Source: Cladorhizidae sp. MBARI D1340-BT2 (lineage: Eukaryota; Porifera; Demospongiae; Poecilosclerida; Cladorhizidae). Taken from it: 64,000 nt of DNA. A program made the translations under genes and the position numbers. Shown here in pieces: positions 1 to 12,000 of this stretch; positions within the stretch are counted from its first letter, which is position 1; each line of letters starts with the position of its first letter. The notes under the pieces are model-generated. The model was not told where the DNA came from. It saw nothing but the letters and a program-made list of their open reading frames with translations, and searched no databases. The stretch spans positions 17,919,430-17,983,429 of the forward strand of contig JAQNBH010000002.1 in assembly GCA_028752905.1 (NCBI GenBank), written 5' to 3'.

Positions 1-1880
1 AGCATACTTGGCTGAGTAGCTCTCTTTGGCCTGCATTGAGGGATTGAAAGTAGTCCGTGATATCAAATATCGTAACATCAGCCTCATTTCCTTTAGCAGT
101 ACGTTCAAAATCAATAGCAGAGGTAAGAAGTTGAGAACTTAGGAGAACTTGGTTGAAATCAGCAAACAAATTCAATTTCATTTTCAAAGGCTTCTCTTTT
201 AGCCGCTTTTCTCAAAAGCTTCTCCAGGTTGCAGTAAACATTGTAACCGGGTTGTTTAAAGCAACTGTTCAAGCAATTTGTCATGTTGTCAATAGCTTAA
301 TAGTACTGCAATCGAAAATAGAGCTTAGCAGACATGTGAAAATCACCACTAGATTCCCCAATTTCATAACACCGTGGTGTCTTCCGTTGACGTGGAAGTT
401 GTAGATCACTCACAACCACTAATTGAGCAAATTTGTAACTTTCTCCCCCAAACAATCATACAGTTGTTCTGTACGAAATGAATTTAGAGTATCAATTAGC
501 TACCATCTTGCCAATCTGCTGACCTTCTGCAGCAGATATGGTCTTCTTCTGTAATGCTGCACTCAGGTTGTCTGTATGTCGAAATAGCATTTCACCCAAG
601 TGTACACCAAAAAGGAAGTCAAAAGATTTCATCTGTGAAGAAACTCCAATAATTCTGGCCTTTGTTTCAGTATCCCTCACCAAATCAAGTGCTTCATCCC
701 ATGATGACTTTGGACAGAGTAATTGTTGATGATACTGTCCAGGGAATCAGCCCTTACAGTCCATCTAGTCGGACAAAGTACTCTAATGCCTGCTGATGTC
801 ATATCACTAGCTTGCTTCAAGTCTCAAAATAAACATTCACGCCTAGGTGAGAATTTAATTAACTTTGTGATTTCATATGTCACATCAAGTGCATCTCGCA
901 TTAGTTTCGTCTGTTTTACTGAATCACTTACTGCTAGATTAATAGAGTGTCCATAGCAGTGGGTAAAAATTCCAGATCAAGGATCCTTTTTGCGACATGG
1001 TGTTAGTTCCATCATAGCACTGGCCCCGAAGCTTGCATAAGGGTAAATTCAGCCCTCCATGGAATCTTTAATAATACTTGTCAGTATTTCAGCGTGAAAA
1101 TTGGTATAAGCCTATGAATTCTTCAAAAACCTCGAACCGTTCATTAACATGATGGAAAACAATGGTTGCCTGCTCATTATTGGAAATATCTGTTGCCTCA
1201 TCGATCATAACAGTGGAAAGGGGACTGTTGAAGTAAAGCTTCTGAGAATATTTTTTCTGAGAATATTATTAGCCAATCAAGAATGTCATTCTGAATTTGA
1301 TGTGAAGTATATTTGCAAGACTTGGGATTCAACATTCAATCATTTCACTATCATTTTCACCATTCATCTTCAGCAGTTGAAGGAAAATTTCCATCTCCTC
1401 CACATTACCTCTCAGAACTAACCCTTGCCTAGCCAAATATAGAATGCTAGACACAATCTTTAGAAGCGTTTTGCGATTGTACTCTCTTTCTTTGGCATGT
1501 TGTTTTACAAGTTGCTCCCCAATATCCTTTGTCGTAGATGGAATTCTGATGACTACATCAACTGCTTCTCAATGACAGTCACTTAGTTAAATGTTTTTGA
1601 AATAAACTGGTTACATTTTTCCAATTACTAAATCCTGTGGATGTCTGTATAATGAAAATTTAGTATGATACACACACACACCAAAACTATTGAGAGATAC
1701 TTACAAAGGCTGATGCAGCTTTAGAAGACCTCGTTTCCTCATGTTTGAAGCCTGTCACACAAGTGTGGCAGTGAACAACATCTTTTAACTCATCGTAGTG
1801 TAGAAATGACCATTGCTTGAGCCAAGTGGATTGAAATGACCGACAAACAACACTCTTCACCCCAAAAGATCGCTTGGGGA
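1..1880 (-). pseudogene. hAT-family transposase relic (TTF-type zinc finger, DUF4371-like), cut by left window edge
   Basis: Reading the minus strand from about 1875 down to 1 gives the ordered parts of a ZMYM1-like/TTF-type hAT transposase. Near 1730-1875 is a TTF-type finger segment with a CHTC pair and the words FPKRSFG and KHEETRSSKA. A 60-bp intron follows (1645-1704, donor GTAAGT, acceptor ACAG), then SNWKNV and QKHLTK. Near 1430-1560 are DIGEQLVKQHAKERE and LARQGLVLRGN. At about 1155-1210 is MIDEATDISNNEQ, the first catalytic Asp region. Further down are YDGTNTMS, THCYGHSINLAVSDSV, LCPTRWTVRA (about 700-1010), and TDNLSAALQKKTISAAEGQ (about 510-600). The C-terminal dimerisation region should lie left of base 1. 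Frameshifts and in-frame stops (for example just before EAVDVVIRIP) show that it is dead. The family reading is strong; the ends of the element were not located. Confidence 0.85.
1645..1704 (-). other. Short intron in the hAT relic
   Basis: On the minus strand the TTF-finger frame ends in GCCTTT followed by GTAAGTAT. The next homologous segment starts after ATACAG, so removing 60 bases joins the finger halves (ending SAF and starting TSTGFSNWK). The GT-AG ends and the continuity of the finger fold support a real ancestral intron. Confidence 0.6.
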
Positions 1881-2191
1881 ATTTAAAATTAGCAGGCTGG
1901 TGAGGAGCAGTAGGACCTCAGTGAAACTTGAAGGAGCAGCCATTGTAACAAGAGCACATGGTACAGCACATGACCAGAATATTTTAGAATTAGCGTTATT
2001 GCATGCCAGCTGGCACATTAATTTACAAGCAATTAACAAGGCTGGCTGTTAATTAGCTCGCATGCTTCACAAACTTTGCGAGTGTAGTAATACATGACAT
2101 TCTTAGAGATTTTGATGCATGCACTGGCTACTCTAAAAATTCAAACTCAAGATCAGCAAAATAAACAGCCTAATATTGGTAGGGCCGAATG
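1881..2191. other. No gene recognised
   Basis: The open frame at 1857-2039 on the minus strand overlaps the start of the hAT frame but is shifted from it. It may hold the original N-terminus (MAAPSSF...), which could not be decided. Nothing else is visible. Confidence 0.4.
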
Positions 2192-2790
2192 ATCTCACGA
2201 TAAAATGTCACAGGATATTGATTAACTAAATTATGCCAAAATAAGCTCTTGGTATACCTTCATTGCCTCAGTAATCTTTGTCACTGCCTTCATTGTTACA
2301 CTCTTCAACATCACTGCCTTCATTGCTACACTCTTCCACATCAGTGCCTTCATTGCTACACATCGCTGCCTTCATTGCTACACTCTGTGCCTTCATTGCT
2401 ACACACTCTTTCCACATCACTGCCTTCATTGTACACTCTTCCATGTCACTGCTTTCATTGCTACACTCTTCCACATCACTGCCTTCATTGCTACACTCTT
2501 CCACATCACTGTCTTCATTGCTACACTCTTCCATGTCACTGCCTACATTGCTTCATTGTCACTGCCTTCACCGCAGCCTTGTTCATTATCAAATTTCCTC
2601 CTCATTTTCAAATACAGTGCTCATAACATCATCTAAATCATCAGAGGGCAATCTCTTTTACTGTAACTGTTGCTGCTGTCAAATGTGTATCGTTACAGTG
2701 TACAGTCTACACTAACATCGAGCTGAATGTTGTTGGCTTATTTTCATGCAGCCATCTTTCTTGTGTTACAACAAGAGCCTCACTTGCATC
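2192..2790. repeat. Dispersed repeat, copy A, containing a 30-bp minisatellite
   Basis: This stretch matches 63202-64000 closely in sequence and order: a left arm beginning near GATAAAATGTCACAGG, an array of 30-bp units (about 2278-2570), then a shared right arm with TGCTGCTGTCAAATG and CATGCAGCCATCTTTC. On the minus strand the units encode an acidic decapeptide of the form VEECSNEGSD. Copy A has about 9 degenerate units and carries about 30 bases between array and right arm that copy B lacks. The right limit of homology is unknown because copy B leaves the window. It could be part of a larger transposon; no transposase was identified in it. Confidence 0.75.
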
Positions 2791-3879
2791 CCTTGGTGAG
2801 ACCATAAACTTGCTCTCTGATTATCTTGATGTTACCCACCATATCTCATTCAGTAAATTTTTTAATCCGTACTGTATCATGGGTTCAAGCATCAGGTGGT
2901 TATGATCTGCTTGTTTCCACATCATTATGATCCAACATCTCTTCCAGTTAAATGCCAGGGCCTCATTGGAAGATGCCACACTTGAACAATAACTTGCTTC
3001 CTCACTGTGAACTTTCCAGAACTATGCCACATCGATTTCTGGAGACATCACATGACATTTCTTTCCTATCTTCCTCTCCAATCCAACATATTTATATGTT
3101 AGTCTATTTTTAACTTGAGAGCGAACTTAAAAAAAGAAGAAAAGAATATGGCTTTAATTTAGAAATATTAGATGTTCACCTCTTTCTGTACATTATAATG
3201 CACCAGGAGGCTATTACACTATAACCATTGATCTCTATATGTGCATCTGTCATGGAATTCTAAATTGAGCAAGATCTCAATATTTTTTCGACTTCCTTTT
3301 CCCTGTGTGAACATTGCCAGCTATTTCCAACATCCTTCATGTCTGGTAGGGGAATGTCATAATCTTGTTTAGCATGATAATTGTTCAAGAAACAACAACA
3401 GTTTGGGGACTATGAACTTTATTCCCCCAGACAATTTTTATGCTACAGATTGAAGGTACAGCATATAATGCATATGTAGCATATTATGTGTATAGCTAAA
3501 CAACAGTATCTAACAATTCAAAATAATCTAGTTATTCTTAACCAGATTATATAAAACTAGATGGGTACAGTCAGTTGTAAAAACTCTACAAACATTAAAA
3601 ACAAGACAAAAAAAAACTTATTGGCTACTGCGAGGCTTCTTCATTATCTCTTCTATGGAGTCTTCAAATCTGTTCATCAACACAATTGACATTCCATTAC
3701 TCAATGTAGATATATACAAATTTTGGTGAAGAACACATCCCATTGTTAGTTTTGCCTTCAGCTCATACTAAGAACATGCTGTACAAGCAACACCATTGGC
3801 AGCAGGCTCTGCTATACGTGTTGCAGAATTGTGTGTACATATGAGCATTGGAATAAGACAAGAAATGTAAAATTTGTTA
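2791..3879. other. No gene recognised
   Basis: AT-rich sequence with only short random frames. Its left part may still belong to the copy A repeat, since copy B is cut off at the same point and cannot be compared. Confidence 0.4.
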
Positions 3880-4055
3880 AATAACTTTCTCAATACAACT
3901 TGAAATTGTATTCTCTCGACATTGCCTTCTTCAGGAATAATTCTCGACAAAGGCTAGAGCATCTAGTTGAAACATCGAGAGAACAATATTTCAAGTTAAT
4001 TATTGAGAAGGTTATTGTAATTTTGTCAACTGAGAGTTCGTTGGGAATTCATATT
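3880..4055. repeat. Fold-back MITE, copy 1
   Basis: Two inverted arms face each other. The left arm runs from AATAACTTTCTCAATA through TTCTCTCGACATTG to CTTCTTCAGGAATAATT. The right arm contains GCTAGAGCATCTAGTTG, then CATCGAGAGAA, then TTATTGAGAAGGTTATTG. It ends with GTCAACTGAGAGTTCG. The same architecture recurs seven more times in this window. There is no coding capacity. Confidence 0.75.
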
Positions 4056-4601
4056 GTGTTAAATCATGACTTTGCCATGTCAAGTACATTGAGTCCTTAC
4101 CATATGCCCTCAGGCCTTCCAACTTGCAAATTTAAATTAATCAAGTGAACATCATAGATGTGTGATGAAAGTCTGAACACATTACAAGTCTGGTGAGTGA
4201 GCATGATGGTATTTGAGCTTCAGTATGGCTTTACTGTTGTCAGAGATAGACTTATAGGGTTGCTTATTAATGAAAAGGTTGCCAATTATAAGTCATTCAG
4301 CCCAAATGAAAACTATCAGGATTAAATTTTTATCACTAGTCCTAAATTTATTTGGTAATTCTTTTTTGTTGCTTTATATTAGGAAAGATTAAAAACTTGG
4401 GGGTTGATTTTCATGAAATATTATGGCCATTAAATTTTTTTAATTATTATTATTAGGATGTTGCACATGAGTAGCATTTGAAGACTGTACAGGAGAAAGA
4501 ACGAAGATATGAACCCTCCTTCCTCTTTTAGAGTATACAAAACGAATTTTAGCTACTCTGTGACAATTATAGCAAGAACGAAAGAGAGGAATAAATATCT
4601 A
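4056..4601. other. No gene recognised
   Basis: AT-rich single-copy sequence leading into the large minisatellite. The plus-strand frame starting at 4509 simply runs into the repeat array and has no recognisable domain. Confidence 0.4.
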
Positions 4602-7212
4602 CCAGCAAAAAACCAACCAGCACCAAACCAACCAGCAGACCAACCAGCAGCAAACCAACCAGCAGACCAACCAGCAGCAAACCAACCAGCGGTAGACCAA
4701 CCAGCAGTAGACCAACCAGCAGTAGACCAGCCAGCAGTAGACCAACCAGCAGTAGACCAACCAGCAGTAGACCAACAGCAGCAGTAGACCAACCAGCAGT
4801 AGACCAACCAGCAGTAGACCAACCAGCAGTAGACCAACCAGCAGTAGACCAACCAGCAGTAGACCAACCAGCAGTAGACCAACCAGCAGTAGACCAACCA
4901 GCAGTAGACCAACCAGCAGTAGACCAACCAGCAGACCAACCAGCAGCAGTAGACCAACCAGCAGTAGACCAACCAACAGTAGACCAACCAGCAGTAGACC
5001 AACCAACAGTAGACCAACCAGCAGTAGACCAACCAGCAGTAGACCAACCAGCAGTAGACCAACCAGCAGTAGACCAACCAGCAGTAGACCAACCAGCAGT
5101 AGACCAACCAGCAGTAGACCAACCAGCAGTAGACCAACCAGCAGTAGACCAACCAGCAGTAGACCAACCAGCAGTAGACCAACCAGCAGTAGACCAACCA
5201 GCAGTAGACCAGCCAGCAGTAGACCAACCAGCAGTAGACCAACCAGCAGTAGACCAACCAGCAGTAGACCAACCAGCAGTAGACCAACCAGCAGTAGACC
5301 AACCAGCAGTAGACCAACAGCAGCAGTAGACCAACCAGCAGTAGACCAACCAGCAGTAGACCAACCAGCAGTAGACCAGCCAGCAGTAGACCAACAGCAG
5401 CAGTAGACCAACCAGCAGTAGACCAACCAGCAGTAGACCAGCCAGCAGTAAACCAACCAGCAGTAGACCAACCAGCAGTAGACCAACAGTAGACCAGCCA
5501 GCAGTAGACCAACCAGCAGTAGACCAACCAGCAGTAGACCAACCAGCAGCAGACCAACCAGCAGCAGACCAACCAGCAGTAGACCAACCAGCAGTAGACC
5601 AGCCAGCAGTAGACCAACAGCAGCAGTAGACCAACCAGCAGTAGACCAACCAGCAGCAGACCAACCAGCAGTAGACCAACCAGTAGCAAACCAACCAGCA
5701 GTAGACCAACCAGCAGTAGACCAACCAGCAGTAGACCAACCAGCAGTAGACCAACCAGCAGTAGACCAACCAGCAGTAGACCAACCAGCAGTAGACCAAC
5801 CAGCAGTAGACCAACCAGCAGTAGACCAACCAGCAGCAGACCAACCAGCAGTAGACCAACCAGTAGCAAACCAACCAGCAGTAGACCAACCAGCAGTAGA
5901 CCAACCAGCAGCAGACCAACCAGCAGTAGACCAACCAGTAGCAAACCAACCAGCAGTAGACCAACCAGCAGTAGACCAACCAGCAGTAGACCAACCAGCA
6001 GTAGACCAACCAGCAGTAGACCAACCAGCAGTAGACCAACCAGCAGTAGACCAACCAGCAGTAGACCAACCAGCAGTAGACCAACCAGCAGTAGACCAAC
6101 CAGCAGTAGACCAACCAGCAGTAGACCAACCAGCAGTAGACCAACCAGCAGACCAACCAGCAGACCAACCAACAGTAGACCAACCAGCAGACCAACCAGC
6201 AGTAGACCAACCAGCAGTAGACCAACCAGCAGTAGACCAACCAGCAGACCAACCAGCAGTAGACCAACCAGCAGTAGACCAACCAGCAGTAGACCAACCA
6301 GCAGCAGACCAACCAGCAGACCAACAGCAGCAGTAGACCAACCAGCAGTAGACCAACCAGCAGTAGACCAACCAGCAGTAGACCAACCAGCAGTAGACCA
6401 GCCAGCAGCAGACCAACCAGCAGCAGACCAACCAGCAGTAGACCAACCAGCAGTAGACCAACCAGCAGTAGACCAACCAGCAGTAGACCAACCAGCAGCA
6501 GACCAACCAGCAGCAGACCAACCAGCAGTAGACCAACCAGCAGTAGACCAACCAGCAGCAGACCAACCAGCAGTAGACCAACCAGCAGTAGACCAACCAG
6601 CAGCAGACCAACCAGCAGTAGACCAACCAGCAGTAGACCAACCAGCAGTAGACCAACCAGCAGTAGACCAACCAGCAGACCAACCAGCAGTAGACCAACC
6701 AGCAGTAGACCAACCAGCAGACCAACCAGCAGTAGACCAACCAGCAGTAGACCAACCAGCAGTAGACCAACCAGCAGCAGACCAACCAGCAGACCAACAG
6801 CAGCAGTAGACCAACCAGCAGTAGACCAACCAGCAGTAGACCAACCAGCAGTAGACCAACCAGCAGACCAACCAGCAGTAGACCAACCAGCAGTAGACCA
6901 ACCAGCAGTAGACCAACCAGCAGTAGACCAACCAGCAGACCAACCAGCAGCAGACCAACCAGCAGTAGACCAACCAGCAGCAGACCAACCAGCAGTAGAC
7001 CAACCAGCAGTAGACCAACAGTAGACCAGCCAGCAGTAGACCAACCAGCAGTAGACCAACCAGCAGCAGACCAACCAGCAGCAGACCAACCAGCAGACCA
7101 ACCAGCAGCAGACCAACCAGCAGCAGACCAACCAGCAGTAGACCAACCAGCAGACCAACAGCAGTAGACCAACCAGCAAAACCAACCAGCAGACCAACCA
7201 GCAGACCAACCA
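4602..7212. repeat. Large minisatellite, 15-bp unit GTAGACCAACCAGCA
   Basis: About 170 tandem copies of GTAGACCAACCAGCA are mixed with 12-bp variants lacking the GTA (GACCAACCAGCA), GCAGACCAACCAGCA variants, AACAGTAGACC variants and short CAGCAG insertions. Units in the middle (about 4795-5310 and 5700-6150) are the most uniform; the edges are the most variable, as expected from unequal exchange or slippage. The minus strand is open in all three frames for about 880 codons because the unit contains no stop on that strand; this is a composition effect. On the plus strand the CAG-TAG register gives frequent stops. Confidence 0.95.
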
Positions 7213-7931
7213 TTCCTGTTAAGCACTTTTATTCAACTTAATTTGTTTTTTATTGTTATACACTACACAAGTCAGCATATATGAATCATTGGTGTTGTTT
7301 TGTCCTTAAAGTCAGCTAAGGATCAGCCATAGTCTCCTTAACATTTGGCAACATTTGCACAGGAGAACTCCAGAATTAGCAAACATGACAAAGTTGTTCT
7401 ATGCCATGTTTTGATTAAGTTCACTAGCTACATAGTTGCAGTGCATAGCATAGCATAGCATAGCAGAGCTTGAGTCATGTTTTCAAGAAAGATGTGAAAT
7501 AGATGATTAGCTATATAGCTTGATTTTATCTTCACGACCATCCTTACCCATGACTTTTTTTTGTAATCAAGAAACTGGCGAACCTGATTAGTTTCTGCAA
7601 GGCATTGGAAGTTTCGAATGTTTTTGGTCCTAAACTTTCCATTCCAATTTTGCATTGGAAAGAAATGAATAGTGGGATATGTTCCTAATAAAATATGTGC
7701 TTAAAAGCTAAATGCACGTTTGCTTATTGAGAGGTTTTACAACAGGAATCTACAGTAGCTACAATACCTCCAATCAAACTCATATTTGAGACCAAGATAG
7801 TGGCAGTCTCTGGCATAGTAATCCCACTTGTCCACATCCAAGCAACTGGTGACCAGCCAATGCATAATTTATATATATATATATATAGGTTCTGAACCAA
7901 TAAAGTATAGTATAGCAAACTTATAAGCAAC
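7213..7931. other. No gene recognised; short TA microsatellite
   Basis: AT-rich sequence with a repeat of AGCAT near 7442-7462 and an AT dinucleotide run near 7866-7887. No domain was recognised in the short frames. Confidence 0.4.
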
Positions 7932-8487
7932 ATATGTGACCTGTCAGCAAAAAGGGCCCTAAGGGGAGACAGTTGTATTTTTTTAATCTAATTTTTTTAA
8001 CTTGTGGTTACAACTTTAGAAGATAGGTCACTCTGTGTGCTCTCTTTTGATACTAAAATATCTTTCATAAGGGCAAGTTACTAGACCCTAAAGTGGAGGG
8101 ACCTCAAAAACCTGCATCCCAAAGTCCCCATCCAGAATAACTCCAGAAAAATTTGAAATTGGTACGAGTGGCTCAACGCCCTCAATTTTGCACCCACCAC
8201 GTCATAAATTTTTAATGCTTATTGAAAAAGGTGATTGAATGCTCCAGGGCTTCCTCTAGCCAATTTTTTTTGCACTTAGCAATCTAGTAACTTGCCTATA
8301 GTTATCCTATGAAACATATTTTAGAGAGCACACAGAGAGACCTATCTTTTGAGCTATATATCCAGTCCATACCATGAAGTTTGCAGAATCTACGGAGCTC
8401 TAAAGTTGTAACCACAAGTTTTAAAAAAAATATTAAAAAATACAACTGTCTACCCTTAGGGCCCTTTTTGCTTGCCAGGTCACATAT
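7932..8487. repeat. Two-armed MITE of about 556 bp with long inverted arms
   Basis: The left end reads ATATGTGACCTGTCAGC followed by AAAAAGGGCCCTAAGG. The right end is the inverse (CCTTAGGGCCCTTTTTGC, then TTGCCAGGTCACATAT). Inside, both arms carry ACTTGTGGTTACAACTTTAG, GATAGGTC and CTGTGTGCTCTCTTTTGATA in opposite orientation. The right arm also has a segment with CCATACCATGAAG and CAGAATCTACGGAGCTC that the left arm lost. One arm of the same family is at 44212-44545. It has no coding capacity, so mobilisation in trans is inferred. Confidence 0.75.
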
Positions 8488-8556
8488 AAAAATATGGATT
8501 ACCTCACACAAGAATAGTTTCTTCTCATACTTTGCCTTGAATTTTTTCCACATTGT

Positions 8557-8605
8557 AATCTGCTTGCCAAAGGAGCTATAATATAGCTCCTTTGGTAAGC
8601 AGATT
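8557..8605. repeat. Near-perfect 24-bp hairpin
   Basis: AATCTGCTTGCCAAAGGAGC is followed by TATA, a single central A, and the inverse arm TATAGCTCCTTTGGTAAGCAGATT, with a single T:G mismatch. It lies about 70 bp outside the MITE end. It could be the tip of another fold-back element or an extruding cruciform. Confidence 0.7.
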
Positions 8606-8896
8606 TTTTCCCCCTCTATGTGCTATATTATAGCCTAAGCCTCTATTCTTATACTATTTGGAGTGAATCATTCCCAATGCATTTTTGTTCAATTTTAGAC
8701 TTTGATATCTTTATTTTAAAGTTTGATGTGCTCTATTTGGGTTATATTTGGGTTACAGGCCAACGAAAGGATTGATTGAGGTTAGACAAACTTCCCTTGC
8801 CTCATACACAAAATATTTAAGGTACCCTCATGTGTATTTTCGTCTTCCTCATTAGAGCTCAAAACAAAAGCTGTCAATGAAGTATTCTGTGTCATG
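8606..8896. other. No gene recognised
   Basis: AT-rich flank of the LTR retrotransposon insertion. No domain or repeat was identified. Confidence 0.4.
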
Positions 8897-8900
8897 ATGG

Positions 8901-9079
8901 TGAAGCGGATTAAAGTTAGCGCTTCTTTGTTTCAACTCATATAGAACACAAGACAACTTTCTATCGTTTCAACAACTTAAGACAGACAATCACGTGACAC
9001 ATCAATGATGTAATGCTATTATGTAATGTTATGTTAATTATGACATCACCGAAGGGAGTACAGGAAACCAGCCGCTACA
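8901..9079 (-). repeat. 3' LTR of the Ty3/gypsy element
   Basis: Matches 13066-13244 at 178 of 179 positions; base 8939 is A here and the matching base 13104 is G. TG...CA ends are visible in element orientation. The LTR contains CACGTG and TGATGTCAT, which resemble E-box and CRE-like sites. The pol reading frame ends inside this LTR (stop at 9038-9040). Confidence 0.95.
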
Positions 9080-12000
9080 GTGCTCCCCCCCAGTGATCAT
9101 CCACGAAGAGACGGAAAGCCGAGCTGGACGATGAACAGTCCGGCCAGCTCTGGTGACGTAACCAGGAACCGGCAGTCCCTGTGTCGGAGTGGTGGGCACG
9201 AAAGTAGGAGCAGTTGGCGAGAGGGACGAACGAGCTGGCACCAGGGTAGGCAAAGACGGTTGCGACCTCTGTGATTTAGACTGTGGTAACACTGGTACAT
9301 CCAAGAAAGCTGCTTTGAGACGGTCAATGGAAATGTTGTCCGAGCGTGTGCCAAGATCTACCGTGAAATACTTGTCATTCCTGTGGAGTACTCTGAATGG
9401 GCCATTATATGGTCGCTGAAGAGGGGTGCGATGGGCATCGCGACGTACAAAAACATGTGTGGCAGACTGGAGATCCAAGGGCACATGAAAGGTCCGTTGA
9501 CCATGAGAAAGAACTGGCGCAGGTCTCAACTGAGCCATGTGCTGACGTAGTTGATCTGCGAAGGAACCAGGCAAGGTCGCATGTGGTGCTTGTGCAATGA
9601 AATCTCCAGGGAGATGGAGAGTAGTCCCATAAACCATCTCAGCGGATGAAGTCCCGAGATCTTCTTTGAGAGCAGCTCGCATGCCCAAAAGGACGATAGG
9701 GAGCTGGTCACACCATGATGCATTGGTAAGTCTAGCTTTGAGGCTAGCCTTCAGCTGGCGATGCATTCTCTCTACCATCCCGTTAGCTTGCGGATGAAAG
9801 GATGTGGTTTGAATTGGTTTAATGCCAAATAGATGTAGACAATCCTGCCAGAGTGTAGAGATGAACTGACGTCCACGGTCAGAGGTAATAGAAGCAGGTA
9901 CACCAAAGCGCGAAATCCACCCAGACAGGAATGCCTGGGCACATGTATTGGCAGTGCAGTCCACCATGGGAATAGCCTCTGGCCATCTGGTGAACCTGTC
10001 TATAACTGTGAACAGGTAGGTGTAGCCTCTGGAAGGTGGTAATGGACCAACAATATCAACATGCAGATGCTCAAACCTGGAACTCGGAACAGGAAAACTC
10101 TGCAGGGGACTAACCACATGACGGGAGATTTTGGATTGTTGGCAACTGAGACACGACTTGGTCCACGCAGTGACATCTCTTTTGAGGCCGTGCCAAACAT
10201 ACCGGGATGCGATTAGCTTCTTGGTGGGTCGTGCTCCAGGATGAGCAAGTGAATGCAGGGAATCAAAAACTTTGCGACGAAGTGAGACAGGTACAACGGG
10301 TCGAGGGTAGCCTAATGAAGTGTCACACAGGATAGAGTGCGGAGATCCGGAAGGTTGGATGTCCTGTAGCTGTAGAGCAGTGACAGCAGTGCGTAAAGCC
10401 TGAGTGTTCGCGTCAGCAATCTGTTGAGCAGAGAGTTCTGCATAGTCCAGCGTGGGAGTCACTGTTGAAAAGTTGTTGACACGTGACAGGGCATCGGCAA
10501 CAACATTGTCTTTACCTTCAACATGACGGATATCATTAGTAAACTCCGATATGAATGAGAGATGACGAGTTTGCCGAGGTGTCCATTTGTCAGAATTAGT
10601 ACTTGATAGGGCGAAGGTCAGGGCCTTGTGGTCAGTGAAGACTGTAAAGGACCTTCCTTCAACAAAGTGACGAAAGTGGCGGATAGCCAGGTAGATAGCG
10701 AGTAGTTCTCGATCAAAGGCAGAGTATCGCGTCTCTGGATCACGAAGTTTGCGAGAGAAAAAGGAGATGGGTGTCCATTGGCCATGGAGTCTCTGCTCCA
10801 GAACTGCACCAACAGCAATAGTGGAGGCATCAACCGTGATGGAAGTAGGCGCCACGGGGTCAGGATATGCCAACAGAGTTAGCGTCTGTAGTGCCTGCTT
10901 ACTTCTGAGGAAAGCTTCCTGGCATGCGGGTGACCACAACCAAGGAGTGTTCTTGCCATTAAGGAGGTTATACAGTGGGTGTAGGACGTTAGCACAATGT
11001 GGATAGAAACGGTGATAAAAGTTAATAAGTCCCAAGTACTCTTGCAAAGAGGTTTTATTAGTAGGCACAGGAAAATTGCGGATGGCATCAACACGGTCGT
11101 CCATTGGAGCAACACCCGAGGAGTTAATGCGGTGGCCAAGGAAGTCAAGGGTCGAGACACCGAAGATGCATTTACCAGGATTGAGGACTAGTCCGAAATC
11201 AGCCAAGCGTGAAAAAAGTGTCTGCAGGTGATGCTCATGTTCTTCCGGTGTATGGCTAGCTACAAGGATATCGTCCATGTAGACAAATAAAAAGGATAGT
11301 CCCCGGCAGACTTGGTCCATAAAGCGCTGGAAGGTCTGAGCCGCATTCCTGAGTCCAAATGGCATCCAGTGGTACTCATAGAGGCCAAATGGTGTTATGA
11401 TGGCAGTCTTTGGAATGTCATCCTTGTGCACCGGAATCTGATTAAAGGCCCGGACCAGGTCGATCTTAGAAAAAATTGTGGCTCCGCGTAGAGATGCTCC
11501 AAAGTCCTGAATGTGTGGTATTGGGTAACGGTCGGGTGTGGTAATGGCGTTGAGGGCACGATAATCACCACAGGGACGCCAATCACCTGATTTTTTGGGA
11601 ACCATATGAAGAGGTGAAGCCCAGGCACTGGAGGAGGGTTGAATGATGCCAAGCTTGAGAAGGTTATGGAACTCCTTCTTGGCGATAGCCAGCTTGTCAG
11701 GAGAAAGTCGCCTAGCCTTAGCGAAGGTTGGTCGGCCGTTAGTTATTATACGATGTTGAACACCATGTGTGGGTGACCTGTCTGTCATTTGAGGAGTAAT
11801 GAGCTGAGGAAATTGTTGAAGGATGGCTGCATAACAATTTGGTGTCGAAGAGACATAACTGAGGTGTAGTGCTTCAAGTGCAGAATGATGAGCAGGAATG
11901 CTGCGGAATGTTTCTGCATGGAGCAGTTGACAATGCTTCAGATCAATGAGTAAACCGTACTCACGAAAGAAATCTGCACCTATGATAGGCTGGTGAACAT

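Noticed and set aside
2278..2715. Leu/Ser- and Cys/His-rich plus-strand frames in the 30-bp array
   Set aside because: They are complements of the acidic period and depend only on unit length being a multiple of three.
4553..7226. Three overlapping minus-strand frames of about 880 codons
   Set aside because: They arise because a 15-bp unit without stops on that strand is repeated about 170 times; all three frames are open at once and no domain flanks them.
9080..11191. Plus-strand frames of 60-95 codons across the retrotransposon
   Set aside because: They are antisense shadows of pol.
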